Shown piece by piece: positions 8,791 through 17,865 of a DNA stretch of 64,000 nt. Source of the DNA: Rhizobium sp. BK399 (lineage in GTDB: Bacteria > Pseudomonadota > Alphaproteobacteria > Rhizobiales > Rhizobiaceae); assembly GCF_014194695.1 (NCBI RefSeq), contig NZ_JACIAH010000001.1, positions 620,001-684,000 on the forward strand. The letters run 5' to 3'. Below the pieces are notes generated by a model that did not search any database, was not told where the DNA came from, and worked only from the letters and a program-made list of their open reading frames with translations. The translations under genes were made by a program, and so were the position numbers. The first letter of the stretch is position 1. Each line of letters starts with the position of its first letter.

Positions 8791-9660
8791 ATGAACGTTT
8801 CCGTGGAATTGTGCTCTCCGCCCGAACTCGACGACCGGATCACCGTTGTCAGGGCCGGAGACGAAGTTGATGGCATCTTCGTCCGCACCAGGAGATTCAA
8901 CGTCCTGGTCGACACTCTCGGAACGCCCGAGCTGTGCCGGACGGCGCTGGACCTGCTTGGCGAGGACGTGCATGCACGTCCGCTGCTGGTCGTGAACTCG
9001 CACATGGACTGGGATCACTTTTGGGGAAACGCCGCGATTGCAGGAAAGGCGCCGATCATTGCCCATGCCGCAACGCTTGAGCGCTTGCGTGATCCGTCCT
9101 CACTTCAAGTCCTGAAAGATAAGGTGCGCGAAGATCAGCGATTTCGAAACGTTGAACTCGTAGCGCCAGACATCACCTTCTCAGGCTCTATGACCCTTCA
9201 CGGTGGCGATCTCACGCTCGAATTGTTTCACACGCCAGGTCATACGCCCGACCATGTCTCGGTGTGGATTCCTGAAATCCGCGTCTGCCTGGCCGTCGAC
9301 GCGGTCGAGTATCCGATCCCCGAGGCGTGGAGCAGGAGCGCGCATGATCTCCGGCTCCTCTCCTCATCCCTCGAACGAATACGCGACCTTAACGCGAGGT
9401 TTGTGATTCCTGCGCACGGCAGAACGCTCTCTCCCGCGACGGTGGACGACAACTTGCAATATTTCAAAGAGTTGGCCCGCCGTGTCGAGAACTTGAGCGA
9501 GAGCGACCTGTTGAGTCCCGGGCTCAACAAGGCGGTTGGGTTCCGACTTCAGGATTTCGTCGCCATTCCGGCCGACATGGCGACGGAGGTGGTGGCCTTC
9601 TACGAAGGGTTCCACGACACCAATCTCGCCGCGACAATTCAGGCGCGCTTGGACGGCTGA
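8791..9660 (+). CDS. Metallo-beta-lactamase-fold hydrolase
   Basis: A 289-residue MBL-fold hydrolase. The metal signature is NSHMDWDHFWGN: His71, Asp73, Asp75 and His76. The middle His of the usual HxHxDH motif is therefore Asp. Further ligands are in HTPGHTPDH, an Asp in LAVDAVEYP, and a late His in VIPAHGRTL. These enzymes hydrolyse thioesters, lactones or phosphoesters; the altered first motif leaves both metal stoichiometry and substrate open. It starts 77 bases after the HAD gene with only a weak ribosome binding site and is followed convergently by the lipid kinase. Confidence 0.85.
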   Translation: MNVSVELCSPPELDDRITVVRAGDEVDGIFVRTRRFNVLVDTLGTPELCRTALDLLGEDVHARPLLVVNSHMDWDHFWGNAAIAGKAPIIAHAATLERLRDPSSLQVLKDKVREDQRFRNVELVAPDITFSGSMTLHGGDLTLELFHTPGHTPDHVSVWIPEIRVCLAVDAVEYPIPEAWSRSAHDLRLLSSSLERIRDLNARFVIPAHGRTLSPATVDDNLQYFKELARRVENLSESDLLSPGLNKAVGFRLQDFVAIPADMATEVVAFYEGFHDTNLAATIQARLDG

Positions 9661-9682
9661 ACGACGACACGGCGTTCGTCGT
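9661..9682 (+). terminator. Short hairpin between convergent genes
   Basis: ACGACGA (9661-9667) pairs with TCGTCGT (9676-9682) around an 8-base loop, starting one base after the MBL-fold gene's stop. There is no T-run, so termination strength is doubtful. Confidence 0.3.
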
Positions 9683-9727
9683 GCGACTCCGCTGGTTCCC
9701 TTCGGTATGAATACTCGTCTGAAATTA

Positions 9728-10648
9728 CTAGATTTTCAGGTTGATCGCGCGAGCCAGCATCTCGAACCGGGCCGGGAGCTGACCAGGTCCCTCGCCGTCG
9801 CTGTCGATCGGCACCGCCTCCTTGCCTATCGGCCATGCCTCGACGAGCGTGGCGCGATGGATGCTGACGAGCGGACTCTTGAGGTGGCCGCCGCTATAGA
9901 TGCTGTTCATCAACGACAGCACTTTCAAGCGGCCGGCGCCTCGAATGATGACCACGTCGAACAGGCCATCGCTGATATCCGCATCGGGGGCCACCTTCAT
10001 ACCGCCGCCGAACCAAGCGCCGTTTGCGACGGCAACCGCCGTGATCGGGCCCTCGTAGATGTCCTCTCCATCGAGTCTGAGGCGAATTGTGCGCGGCTCG
10101 TAGCGCAGGATCTGAAGCAGGCTATGGAAGAAGAAAACCATCGGCCCCGGCAGGCGCCTGCCCTTGCGTGCCTCGTTGACGGCGCGCACGATATGGCCGG
10201 AAACGCCAAAGCTTGCGATGTTGGCGAAGTGACGGGTGACGGTGTCACCGTCCTCGTCGTCGCAAGTGAGCAGGCCGGCATCGATCTGCCGCACGGACGG
10301 AGAGTTCAGGCCGTTGGCGATCGTGGTGGGATCGCGCGACATCGGAAAGTTGCGGGCAAAATCACAGCCGGTGCCGGTTGGGATGAAAGAAAACGCTGTA
10401 CCCGGCCGATGCGATTTGAGGATGCCGCCAGCCACCTCGCCGATCGTTCCGTCGCCGCCGACGGCGATCACCAGATCGGCCCCATCATTCGCCAGTTCGC
10501 GCCCGAACCGCTCGGCATCGCCGAAGCCTTTGGTTTCGCGCAGGCTGAGATCGGCAAATCTCGCCTCGATGGCGCGCCGCAGCGCCGACCAGAACAATTT
10601 CTTTCCGCGCCGGCCCGACGCCGGATTCAATACGATGCCGATTTTCAA
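9728..10648 (-). CDS. Diacylglycerol/lipid kinase family protein
   Basis: A 306-residue member of the YegS/DgkB lipid kinase family, which phosphorylates diacylglycerol-like or sphingoid lipids at the membrane. Visible marks are IVLNPASGRRGKK at the N-terminus, the nucleotide-binding GGDGTIGEVAGG near residue 65, PTGTGCDFARN near 90, and the second domain with DADISDGLFDVVII near 230. The start codon is TTG at 10648, preceded by GGGGAGAAG; no ATG lies nearby in frame. It is convergent with the MBL gene and follows the lipoprotein gene by 54 bases. Confidence 0.88.
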   Translation of the reverse strand: MKIGIVLNPASGRRGKKLFWSALRRAIEARFADLSLRETKGFGDAERFGRELANDGADLVIAVGGDGTIGEVAGGILKSHRPGTAFSFIPTGTGCDFARNFPMSRDPTTIANGLNSPSVRQIDAGLLTCDDEDGDTVTRHFANIASFGVSGHIVRAVNEARKGRRLPGPMVFFFHSLLQILRYEPRTIRLRLDGEDIYEGPITAVAVANGAWFGGGMKVAPDADISDGLFDVVIIRGAGRLKVLSLMNSIYSGGHLKSPLVSIHRATLVEAWPIGKEAVPIDSDGEGPGQLPARFEMLARAINLKI

Positions 10649-10702
10649 GCGATATCTTCTCCCCGCCTCACCAGCCTGGCGAAGCGGAAACAGGGGCGTT
10701 CT

Positions 10703-11347
10703 TCAGGCCTTCTTCTTTTTCGTCGACACGGGTCCTTGATCGAAACCGATATTGACGCGAACCAGTGCGCCGGAGCCGACCGGCAGCTTGATGCCGTCCT
10801 TGCGGAACAGGGCCTGTGTAGCGTTCTGTCCGACATCAACCGGGAAATTCGTCACTTCCGAATAGAGCGCTTCCTGGCCGTCGTAGACTGTGATGCGAAC
10901 CGGGAGCGTGACCTTGCCGGACGACCCGTTCGGCCCGGCAATGACGCGAAGCTGCGCCACGACGGTCATCGTCAGGTTCGTATCGTTGAGAGTGCATTGG
11001 CGCGTGTAGTTGCCGATCGACGCCTGGTAGGCCAGCTTCTCCGCATCGCCGGTCTTCGCTCCGCCGGCATAAGTCCGGAAGATCGCGTCGCTGTCCTTCA
11101 TGAACATCTGCGGGCAGGCGCCTTGAACGACGGGCGCCGTTGCGCCAGCGGCCGTCTTGGCGGAGCCGATCGATGCGTCGCTGGAGGACGGGTTGGATGG
11201 CGCCAACGGCATGATCTGGCCATTGCCGTTCGGCTGGGTCGGTGCCGTTGCGCTGTCTGAGCCACCACCGACGCCGAGCGAATTACAACCGGCAAGCATT
11301 GCCGCAAGGGAAGCCGAAACGATAAGACGCGAGACCTTGCCAAGCAC
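10703..11347 (-). CDS. Putative lipoprotein of unknown function
   Basis: A 214-residue protein with a lipoprotein signal peptide: KVSRLIVSASLAAMLAGC, where LAGC is the lipobox and Cys would be lipidated. A low-complexity Gly/Ser/Pro/Asn linker follows, then a folded part from about residue 75 (CPQMFMKDSDAIFRTY, CTLNDTNLTMTVVAQLRV) and a lysine-rich tail. I chose the GTG at 11347 because it places the signal peptide correctly and follows a purine-rich GGAGAGGGTGGA; the open frame upstream to 11503 shows no signal. I do not recognise a family. It may be a conserved rhizobial envelope protein. Confidence 0.78.
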   Translation of the reverse strand: MLGKVSRLIVSASLAAMLAGCNSLGVGGGSDSATAPTQPNGNGQIMPLAPSNPSSSDASIGSAKTAAGATAPVVQGACPQMFMKDSDAIFRTYAGGAKTGDAEKLAYQASIGNYTRQCTLNDTNLTMTVVAQLRVIAGPNGSSGKVTLPVRITVYDGQEALYSEVTNFPVDVGQNATQALFRKDGIKLPVGSGALVRVNIGFDQGPVSTKKKKA

Positions 11348-11376
11348 GATTATTCCACCCTCTCCACAAAGTTTTT

Positions 11377-11405
11377 TGGCAGGCCCAATCACTTGATGGC
11401 AGGCC
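11377..11405. promoter_or_regulatory. Nine-base direct repeat in the lipoprotein/thrC divergent region
   Basis: TGGCAGGCC occurs at 11377-11385 and again at 11397-11405, exactly 20 bases apart (two helical turns), 30-58 bases upstream of the lipoprotein start. It could be a tandem activator site, but no regulator is known. The rest of the 237-base gap (11348-11584) shows no gene. Confidence 0.3.
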
Positions 11406-11584
11406 TTTCGTGACAGTTTGCGATGGTCTATATCAGCGGCGCAAACAAAAATCGATTGGGTAAGAACCGTTTTGATGCACATTTCGGGATCGCAGGCGAG
11501 CATAGCCGACAGCGCAAGCGAGATGCAGCGCGGGGTTTACTTTCCCTCAGCCTTTCTCCGACCGGCACATCAAGGATGACGACA

Positions 11585-12976
11585 GTGGATTATATTTCGA
11601 CCCGCGGCGAAGCCCCTTCCCTCGGTTTCTGCGATGCATTGCTGACGGGCCTGGCGCGCGATGGTGGCCTCTATGTGCCGCGCAAGTGGCCGCATTTCTC
11701 GAAAAAGGAAATCCGCGCGCTTCGAGGAAAAAGCTATCAGGATATTGCCTTCACCATTCTGTCGCCCTTCACCAACGGCGAGATTGCCGACGAGACTTTC
11801 CGGTCCATGATCGATGAGGCGTACGGCACTTTCCGCCACCCTGCGATCGCCCCGCTCGTGCAGACAGGGCCGAACAGCTTCGTCATTGAGCTCTTCCATG
11901 GTACGACGCTGGCGTTCAAGGATGTCGCGATGCAACTGCTCGCCCGGTTGATGGACTATGCGCTCGAAAAGCGCGGCGAGCGCGCGACCATCGTCGGCGC
12001 TACCTCCGGCGATACCGGCGGCGCGGCGATCGACGCCTTTGCCGGGCGCGAACGCACCGACATCTTCATTCTTTTCCCGCATGGCAAGGTGTCGCCGGTG
12101 CAGCAGCGCCAGATGACGACCTCCACTGCCTCCAACGTTCACGCGCTTGCCGTCGAAGGCAATTTCGATGACTGCCAGAACCTCGTCAAGGCGATGTTCA
12201 ACGACGGACCGTTCCGCGATCGCGTCAGGCTCTCCGGCGTCAACTCGATCAACTGGGCCCGCATCATGGCCCAGATCGTCTACTATTTCACGACGGCAAT
12301 CGCGCTTGGCGGACCGGACCGTAAGATTTCGTTTACCGTGCCGACGGGCAATTTCGGGGATATTTTTGCCGGTTACTGCGCAAAGCGGATGGGCCTGCCG
12401 ATCGGCAAACTGGTGGTCGCGACCAACGAGAACGATATCCTCGACCGCACGCTGAAGAGCGGGCGTTACGAGATGAAAGCGGTAAAGGCAACGACCTCAC
12501 CTTCGATGGACATCCAGATCTCCTCGAACTTCGAACGACTGCTGTTCGAAGCCTATGATCGCGACGCATCCAAAGTTCGCGCGGCAATGAACAGTCTCAA
12601 CCAATCCAATGGCTTCGAGATTGCGAAGGAGGCCCTGGCCTTCATCAAGAAGGACTTCCGCACTGGCCGCGCCAGCGAGAAACAGGTCGCCCAGACGATC
12701 AAGAAAACCCACGCCGAAACCGGCTATCTTCTCGATCCGCACTCGGCGATCGGCGTCTTCGTTGCGGGCAAGCACGAAAAGCCGAACACGCCGATGGTGA
12801 CGCTTGCCACCGCACACCCGGCGAAATTCCCCGCCGCCGTAAAATCCGCCTCCGGTATTGACCCCGCGCTTCCGACGTGGCTTGCTGATCTGATGCACAA
12901 GGAGGAGCGCTTTCAGATTGTGAAGCCTGAGCTCAAAGCCATCGAGACCTTCATCGGCGAGCACGCTCGGGCCTAA
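11585..12976 (+). CDS. thrC: Threonine synthase
   Basis: ThrC converts O-phosphohomoserine to threonine with pyridoxal phosphate. The protein has the N-terminal YISTRGEAPSLGF, the PLP lysine in TTLAFKDVAMQ and the phosphate-binding GATSGDTGGAA, followed by the long-form C-terminal region. Family members begin (M)xYxSTRGEAP, which fits a GTG start at 11585. AAGG lies nine bases before that GTG but touches the ATG at 11576, so the GTG is favoured; with the ATG the protein would be three residues longer. The product is 463 residues. The thrB partner is elsewhere in this window (27.2-28.2 kb). Confidence 0.93.
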   Translation: MDYISTRGEAPSLGFCDALLTGLARDGGLYVPRKWPHFSKKEIRALRGKSYQDIAFTILSPFTNGEIADETFRSMIDEAYGTFRHPAIAPLVQTGPNSFVIELFHGTTLAFKDVAMQLLARLMDYALEKRGERATIVGATSGDTGGAAIDAFAGRERTDIFILFPHGKVSPVQQRQMTTSTASNVHALAVEGNFDDCQNLVKAMFNDGPFRDRVRLSGVNSINWARIMAQIVYYFTTAIALGGPDRKISFTVPTGNFGDIFAGYCAKRMGLPIGKLVVATNENDILDRTLKSGRYEMKAVKATTSPSMDIQISSNFERLLFEAYDRDASKVRAAMNSLNQSNGFEIAKEALAFIKKDFRTGRASEKQVAQTIKKTHAETGYLLDPHSAIGVFVAGKHEKPNTPMVTLATAHPAKFPAAVKSASGIDPALPTWLADLMHKEERFQIVKPELKAIETFIGEHARA

Positions 12977-13002
12977 GTAACGCAGGCGCAGAAAGATAGC
13001 CA

Positions 13003-14304
13003 ATGACAGTTGAGTGCACCCGGCTCAAATCCGGGCTGACAGTAGTCACACAGACCATGCCGCATCTGGAAAGCGTTGCGCTGGGAGTTTGGATCAAATC
13101 AGGATCGCGCAACGAGACGACAGACGAGCACGGCATCGCCCACCTGCTCGAACATATGGCCTTCAAAGGCACGGCGCGCCGCAGCGCGCGCGAAATCGCC
13201 GAGGAGATCGAGGATGTCGGCGGCGAGGTCAACGCCGCGACATCCACGGAAACGACCTCCTACTATGCCCGCGTCCTCAAGGATCACGTTCCGCTCGCCG
13301 TCGATATTCTTGCCGATATCCTGACAGAGTCCGCGTTCGAGGAAGAAGAACTCGAGCGCGAGAAGCAGGTCATCCTGCAGGAAATCAACGCTGCGAACGA
13401 TACGCCGGACGACGTCGTTTTCGACAAGTTTTCCGAAACCGCCTACCGCGATCAGACACTCGGCCGGGCAATCCTCGGCACACCGCAAACTGTGGTGTCG
13501 TTCACGCCGCCGCAGATCCGCGGCTATCTCAGCCGCAATTACACCACCGACCGGATGTTTATCGTTGCAACGGGCGCCGTGCAGCACGACGAGTTCGTTC
13601 GCATGGTCGAGGAGCGCTTCGCGAGCCTTCCGACTTCTCCATCGGCGACGCCGGTCATGGAAGCCGCGAAGTACATCGGCGGCAATATCCGTGAAACGCG
13701 CGACCTGATGGACGCGCAGATCCTGCTTGGTTTCGAGGGCAAGGCCTATCACGCCCGCGACTTCTACTGTTCGCAGATCCTCGCCAATATTCTCGGCGGC
13801 GGGATGTCCTCCCGTCTGTTCCAGGAAGTGCGTGAAATCCGTGGTCTCTGCTATTCGATCTATGCCTTTCACTGGGGCTTTTCCGACACCGGCATCTTCG
13901 GTATCCACGCCGCCACCGGTGGCGAGAACCTGCCGGAGCTGGTGCCCGTCATTATCGACGAACTGCACAAGTCTGCAGCGACGATCGAGCAAAAGGAAAT
14001 CGAACGCGCCCGCGCCCAGATCCGCGCCCAGCTGCTGATGGGCCAGGAAAGCCCGGCGGCCCGCGCCGGCCAGATCGCAAGACAGATGATGCTCTACGGC
14101 CGCCCGATCTCCAATCAGGAGATGATGGAACGGCTCGAGGGGATCACCGTCGAGCGCCTGACGGATCTTGCAGGGCGCCTGTTCTTCGACACCGTTCCGA
14201 CGCTATCGGCGATCGGTCCTCTGGAACACTTGGCTCCTATGGAAGATATCGCCGCCTCTCTCTCCTCGCCCGCCGCACCGCACAGCCAACAAGCGCTCGT
14301 TTGA
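13003..14304 (+). CDS. M16-family zinc peptidase (processing-peptidase-like)
   Basis: A 433-residue pitrilysin-family zinc peptidase, close in layout to mitochondrial processing peptidase beta and common in alphaproteobacteria. The inverted zinc motif is HLLEHMAFKG (HxxEH, near residue 48), and the distal Glu lies in the glutamate-rich stretch EEEELEREKQVILQE about 75 residues later. The C-terminal half carries the family's substrate-binding R/Y region (GGGMSSRLFQEVREIRGL). It starts 26 bases after thrC, and that order is often conserved. It probably degrades peptides; its cellular location is uncertain, as no signal peptide is seen. Confidence 0.93.
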   Translation: MTVECTRLKSGLTVVTQTMPHLESVALGVWIKSGSRNETTDEHGIAHLLEHMAFKGTARRSAREIAEEIEDVGGEVNAATSTETTSYYARVLKDHVPLAVDILADILTESAFEEEELEREKQVILQEINAANDTPDDVVFDKFSETAYRDQTLGRAILGTPQTVVSFTPPQIRGYLSRNYTTDRMFIVATGAVQHDEFVRMVEERFASLPTSPSATPVMEAAKYIGGNIRETRDLMDAQILLGFEGKAYHARDFYCSQILANILGGGMSSRLFQEVREIRGLCYSIYAFHWGFSDTGIFGIHAATGGENLPELVPVIIDELHKSAATIEQKEIERARAQIRAQLLMGQESPAARAGQIARQMMLYGRPISNQEMMERLEGITVERLTDLAGRLFFDTVPTLSAIGPLEHLAPMEDIAASLSSPAAPHSQQALV

Positions 14305-14333
14305 TTTCACATCCATCCTGCCGGGAGTGATCG

Positions 14334-14948
14334 ATGCCAAAATCGGTTTTTCGGTTCCTGTCGCGACAGCCGGATTCAGTGGAACTCGAAAACGAGAACT
14401 ATGTGCTGCGCCTGCCGCGATACCAGGATTTCAACCAGTGGCACAAGCTGCGGGCGGCCAGCCGGCAATTCCTGGAACCCTGGGAGCCGACATGGCGGCG
14501 GGATGAATTGACCGAGGGCGCCTACCGCGCCCGCGTCATCCGCGGCAAACAGGAATATGCGTCCGGCCAGGCGATCCCGCTATTCCTGTTCCACAAGGAT
14601 AGGATGACGCTGCTTGGCGGCATTACGATCGGCTATATCAGGCGCGGGGCGGCACAAAGCTGCATGATCGGATATTGGATGGGTGAGGCTTACGCCGGCC
14701 AAGGCCATATGTTCGCCGCACTTCAATTGGTTATACCCTACATCTTCACGGTGCTTGAGTTGCACCGTATCGAAGCAGCCTGTATTCCAGACAATGCTCG
14801 GAGCATCCGCCTGCTTGAAAAAGCCGGGTTTCAGCGGGAAGGCTATCTGCGCGGATACTTGAAAATCAACGGTCAGTGGCACGACCATGTGATGTTCTCA
14901 TTGCTCGCCACCGACACGGATAAAGGCAGGATAACCGACAGCCGATGA
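14334..14948 (+). CDS. GNAT-family N-acetyltransferase (RimJ-like)
   Basis: A 204-residue acetyltransferase of the RimJ/RimL-type GNAT group, which acetylates protein N-termini or small amines. Seen are NYVLRLPRYQDFNQWHKLR at the start, the acetyl-CoA loop region IGYWMGEAYAGQGHMFAAL, and the C-terminal signature RIEAACIPDNARSIRLLEKAGF, typical of RimJ (ending in GFQREGYLR). GGGAG lies six bases before the ATG. Its last four bases overlap the start of the GGDEF-EAL gene (ATGA), so the two are translationally coupled. The placement after thrC and the M16 gene suggests one operon. Confidence 0.9.
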   Translation: MPKSVFRFLSRQPDSVELENENYVLRLPRYQDFNQWHKLRAASRQFLEPWEPTWRRDELTEGAYRARVIRGKQEYASGQAIPLFLFHKDRMTLLGGITIGYIRRGAAQSCMIGYWMGEAYAGQGHMFAALQLVIPYIFTVLELHRIEAACIPDNARSIRLLEKAGFQREGYLRGYLKINGQWHDHVMFSLLATDTDKGRITDSR

Positions 14949-17857
14949 CCAACAACCGCATGCTGCTCCCATCACCGGCCGGACGATTGATCGCGGTGAT
15001 CGCAGCTCTCTTGCTGTCGGCCTTCATGCTAGCGGCAGGCAATGTCCAGGCAGCCGAGCCGGTGAAGATCTCCCGCGACGATACCGCGCTCGATCTGACT
15101 GCCACGACGGAAATCTACGCCAATCAGGGCGAAGCCTTCCAGGTCTCAACCGCTGCCGGTGCCGATGGCATCCGCCGCCGTATTGAGGTACGTGCCAGCT
15201 CGGAAAACCACCAGGGCGACTGGGCCGTCTTCGCGCTTGCCAACGTCTCCGACGAGCAGCTTGAGCGCGTGATCGTGGCCCCGCACTTCCGCCTGGTAAA
15301 CTCCAAGCTGTTCTGGCCTGACCTCGGCTCGCAGCGCATCATCGCGATCACGCCGAGCGAAGGTTTCGCGCTCGACCGGCAACCGAGTGACGAAGCGGAT
15401 GTCTTCCGCATTACACTCAACCCCGGCGCCGTCATTACCTTTGTTGCTGAGCTGACGACGCCGGAGCTGCCGCAGATCTATCTCTGGGAACCGGACGCCT
15501 ACAAGGACACGATCAACGCGTTCACGCTCTATCGCGGCATCGTGCTCGGCATTGCCGGCCTGCTGGCCGTGTTCCTGACCATCCTGTTCGTAGTCAAGGG
15601 CACCTCGATGCTGCCCGCGACCGCAGCACTCGCCTGGGCCGTGCTCGGCTATATCTGCGTCGACTTCGGCTTTCTCGGCAAGCTGATCAGCATCGCGTCG
15701 ACCGACCAGCGAATATGGCGCGCCTGTGCGGAAGTCGCGCTCGCCTCCAGTTTCGTCATCTTCCTGTTCACTTACCTCAACCTCAACCGCTGGCACACGC
15801 ATCTCGGCTACCTCACGCTCGCCTGGGTGCTGGGCCTGGCGCTGCTCTTCGGCGTCGCGATTTACGATCCGGCAATCGCTGCTGGCATCGCGCGTCTGTC
15901 GTTTGCGCTGACCGCGACGATGGGCCTCTTCCTGATCATCTATCTCGGCCTCAACCGCTACGATCGCGCCATTCTGCTGGTGCCCGCCTGGGCCCTGATC
16001 CTCGTGTGGATCTTCGGGGCATGGCTGACGATCACCGGTCAGCTCGACAACGACATCATCCAGCCGGCGCTCGGCGGCGGCCTCGTTCTCATCGTCCTGC
16101 TGATCGGCTTTACCGTCATGCAGCACGCCTTTGCCGGCGGTGCATTTCAGCAGGGCCTGTTCTCCGATCTGGAGCGGCAATCGCTGGCTCTAACCGGCTC
16201 GGGCGACATGGTGTGGGATTGGGACGTGGCGCGCGATCGTGTCGTCACCATTCCTGACGTGTCGGCCAAGCTCGGCCTCCCGCTCGGCACGATGCACGGC
16301 GCGGCCCGCAACTGGCTGCCACGGCTTCACCCCGACGATCGCGATCGCTTCCGGGCGACGCTCGACGTGCTGCTTGAGCATCGCCGCGGGCGGCTCAATC
16401 ATGAATTCCGCATCCGCGCGGAAGACGGCCATTTCCATTGGCTTCTCATCCGCGCCCGCCCGGTCCTCGGTTCGAACGGCGAAATCATCCGCTGCGTCGG
16501 CACGATCGTCGACGTCACCGAACAAAAGATTTCCGTCGAGCGGCTGCTGCACGATGCGCTGCACGACAACCTGACCGGCTTGCCGAACCGGCAGCTTTTC
16601 CTCGATCGCCTGCAGGCGGTGCTTGCACTGGCGCCCGGTGGCGAGACGCTGCGCCCGACGGTCATGGTGATCGATATCGACCGCTACAAGCTGGTGAACG
16701 ATACGCTCGGGATCGCCGCCGGCGACAATATCCTGATCGCGCTGACGCGACGCCTGCGCCGTCTGCTCAAGCCGCAGGACACGCTCGCACGCCTTTCCGG
16801 CGACCAGTTCGGTTTGATCCTGACGTCAGAGCGCGACCCGACGAAGGTGGCCGACTTCGCTGATGCGATCAGCAAGGCGATCATGGTGCCGATCAACTTC
16901 GCCAATCGCGAAATCATCCTGACGGCGTCGATCGGGCTTGCCTCGTTCGTCGACCAGCAGGAAAGCGCCGCCGGCATGCTCAGCGATGCGGAGCTTGCGA
17001 TGTACCGAGCCAAACGCGCCGGCGGCAATCGCGTCGAGCCGTTCCAGCCAGCCTTCCGCGATTTCGGCGCCGACAGGCTGCAGCTCGAATCCGACCTGCG
17101 CCGTGCCATCGAGCGCAAGGAACTGTCGATGGTCTACCAGCCGATCGCCGGACTGGAGGACGTGGAGATTGCCGGCTTTGAGGCGCTGATGCGGTGGGAG
17201 CATCCGAAGCGCGGCACCATCCCTCCTTCGGAATTCATTCCGATCGCCGAGACATCCGACCTTATCGAGATGCTCGGTCTCTTTGCCCTTGAGCAGGCGA
17301 CCAACGACCTGATGGGTTGGGAGAACCAGACCGGCGAGCTGCCGATCTTCGTCTCGATCAACCTCTCCAGCGCACAGCTGCTGAACAACGAGCTTTATGA
17401 CGATGTCCGTTCGGTGCTGGCGAAAACCCATTGCGACCCGTCGCGCCTGAAGCTGGAGCTCACGGAATCCATGGTCATGGAGAATCCGGAGCAAGCGCGC
17501 CTCGTGCTTGAGAAGCTGCGGGAGATGGGGCTTGGCCTCGCGCTGGATGATTTCGGAACCGGCTATTCGTCCCTCGCCTATCTGACGCGCTTCCCGTTCG
17601 ACACGATCAAGCTTGACAAGGTGATGGTGCGCGATGGCAGTGACAAGAAGGCAACCGTGCTTCGCTCGGTGATATCAATGGCGCGTGAACTTGATATGAA
17701 GGTGGTCGCCGAAGGGATCGAGTCGAACGAAGATGCGATTGAGCTCGCAAAGATGGGCTGCACTTTCGGGCAGAGCTACCTGTTCGGGCCGCCGATGGCA
17801 GCGGAGTCAGTCCTGCGGCTGCTGAAGGAACGGTTCCCGTTGACGAAGCGCGCTTAA
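14945..17857 (+). CDS. 7TM-PAS-GGDEF-EAL cyclic-di-GMP signalling protein
   Basis: A 970-residue sensor. A signal-like hydrophobic N-terminus (about 13-36) precedes a periplasmic beta-rich domain (about 40-190). Seven hydrophobic helices follow (about 195-395), the layout of the 7TMR-DISM class. Then come a PAS domain (about 410-530), GGDEF (about 545-700) and EAL (about 710-960). The GGDEF signature reads SGDQF, so cyclase activity is probably lost or reduced. The EAL domain keeps FEALMRWEH, ELTESMVMEN and DDFGTGYSSL, so phosphodiesterase activity is likely. Its ATG overlaps the stop of the GNAT gene. The activating ligand is unknown. Confidence 0.92.
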   Translation: MTNNRMLLPSPAGRLIAVIAALLLSAFMLAAGNVQAAEPVKISRDDTALDLTATTEIYANQGEAFQVSTAAGADGIRRRIEVRASSENHQGDWAVFALANVSDEQLERVIVAPHFRLVNSKLFWPDLGSQRIIAITPSEGFALDRQPSDEADVFRITLNPGAVITFVAELTTPELPQIYLWEPDAYKDTINAFTLYRGIVLGIAGLLAVFLTILFVVKGTSMLPATAALAWAVLGYICVDFGFLGKLISIASTDQRIWRACAEVALASSFVIFLFTYLNLNRWHTHLGYLTLAWVLGLALLFGVAIYDPAIAAGIARLSFALTATMGLFLIIYLGLNRYDRAILLVPAWALILVWIFGAWLTITGQLDNDIIQPALGGGLVLIVLLIGFTVMQHAFAGGAFQQGLFSDLERQSLALTGSGDMVWDWDVARDRVVTIPDVSAKLGLPLGTMHGAARNWLPRLHPDDRDRFRATLDVLLEHRRGRLNHEFRIRAEDGHFHWLLIRARPVLGSNGEIIRCVGTIVDVTEQKISVERLLHDALHDNLTGLPNRQLFLDRLQAVLALAPGGETLRPTVMVIDIDRYKLVNDTLGIAAGDNILIALTRRLRRLLKPQDTLARLSGDQFGLILTSERDPTKVADFADAISKAIMVPINFANREIILTASIGLASFVDQQESAAGMLSDAELAMYRAKRAGGNRVEPFQPAFRDFGADRLQLESDLRRAIERKELSMVYQPIAGLEDVEIAGFEALMRWEHPKRGTIPPSEFIPIAETSDLIEMLGLFALEQATNDLMGWENQTGELPIFVSINLSSAQLLNNELYDDVRSVLAKTHCDPSRLKLELTESMVMENPEQARLVLEKLREMGLGLALDDFGTGYSSLAYLTRFPFDTIKLDKVMVRDGSDKKATVLRSVISMARELDMKVVAEGIESNEDAIELAKMGCTFGQSYLFGPPMAAESVLRLLKERFPLTKRA

Positions 17858-17865
17858 CCGACCGC

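Noticed and set aside
9536..11260. 574-codon plus-strand frame over the lipid kinase and lipoprotein genes
   Set aside because: Antisense to both genes and overlapping the end of the MBL gene; no domain seen.
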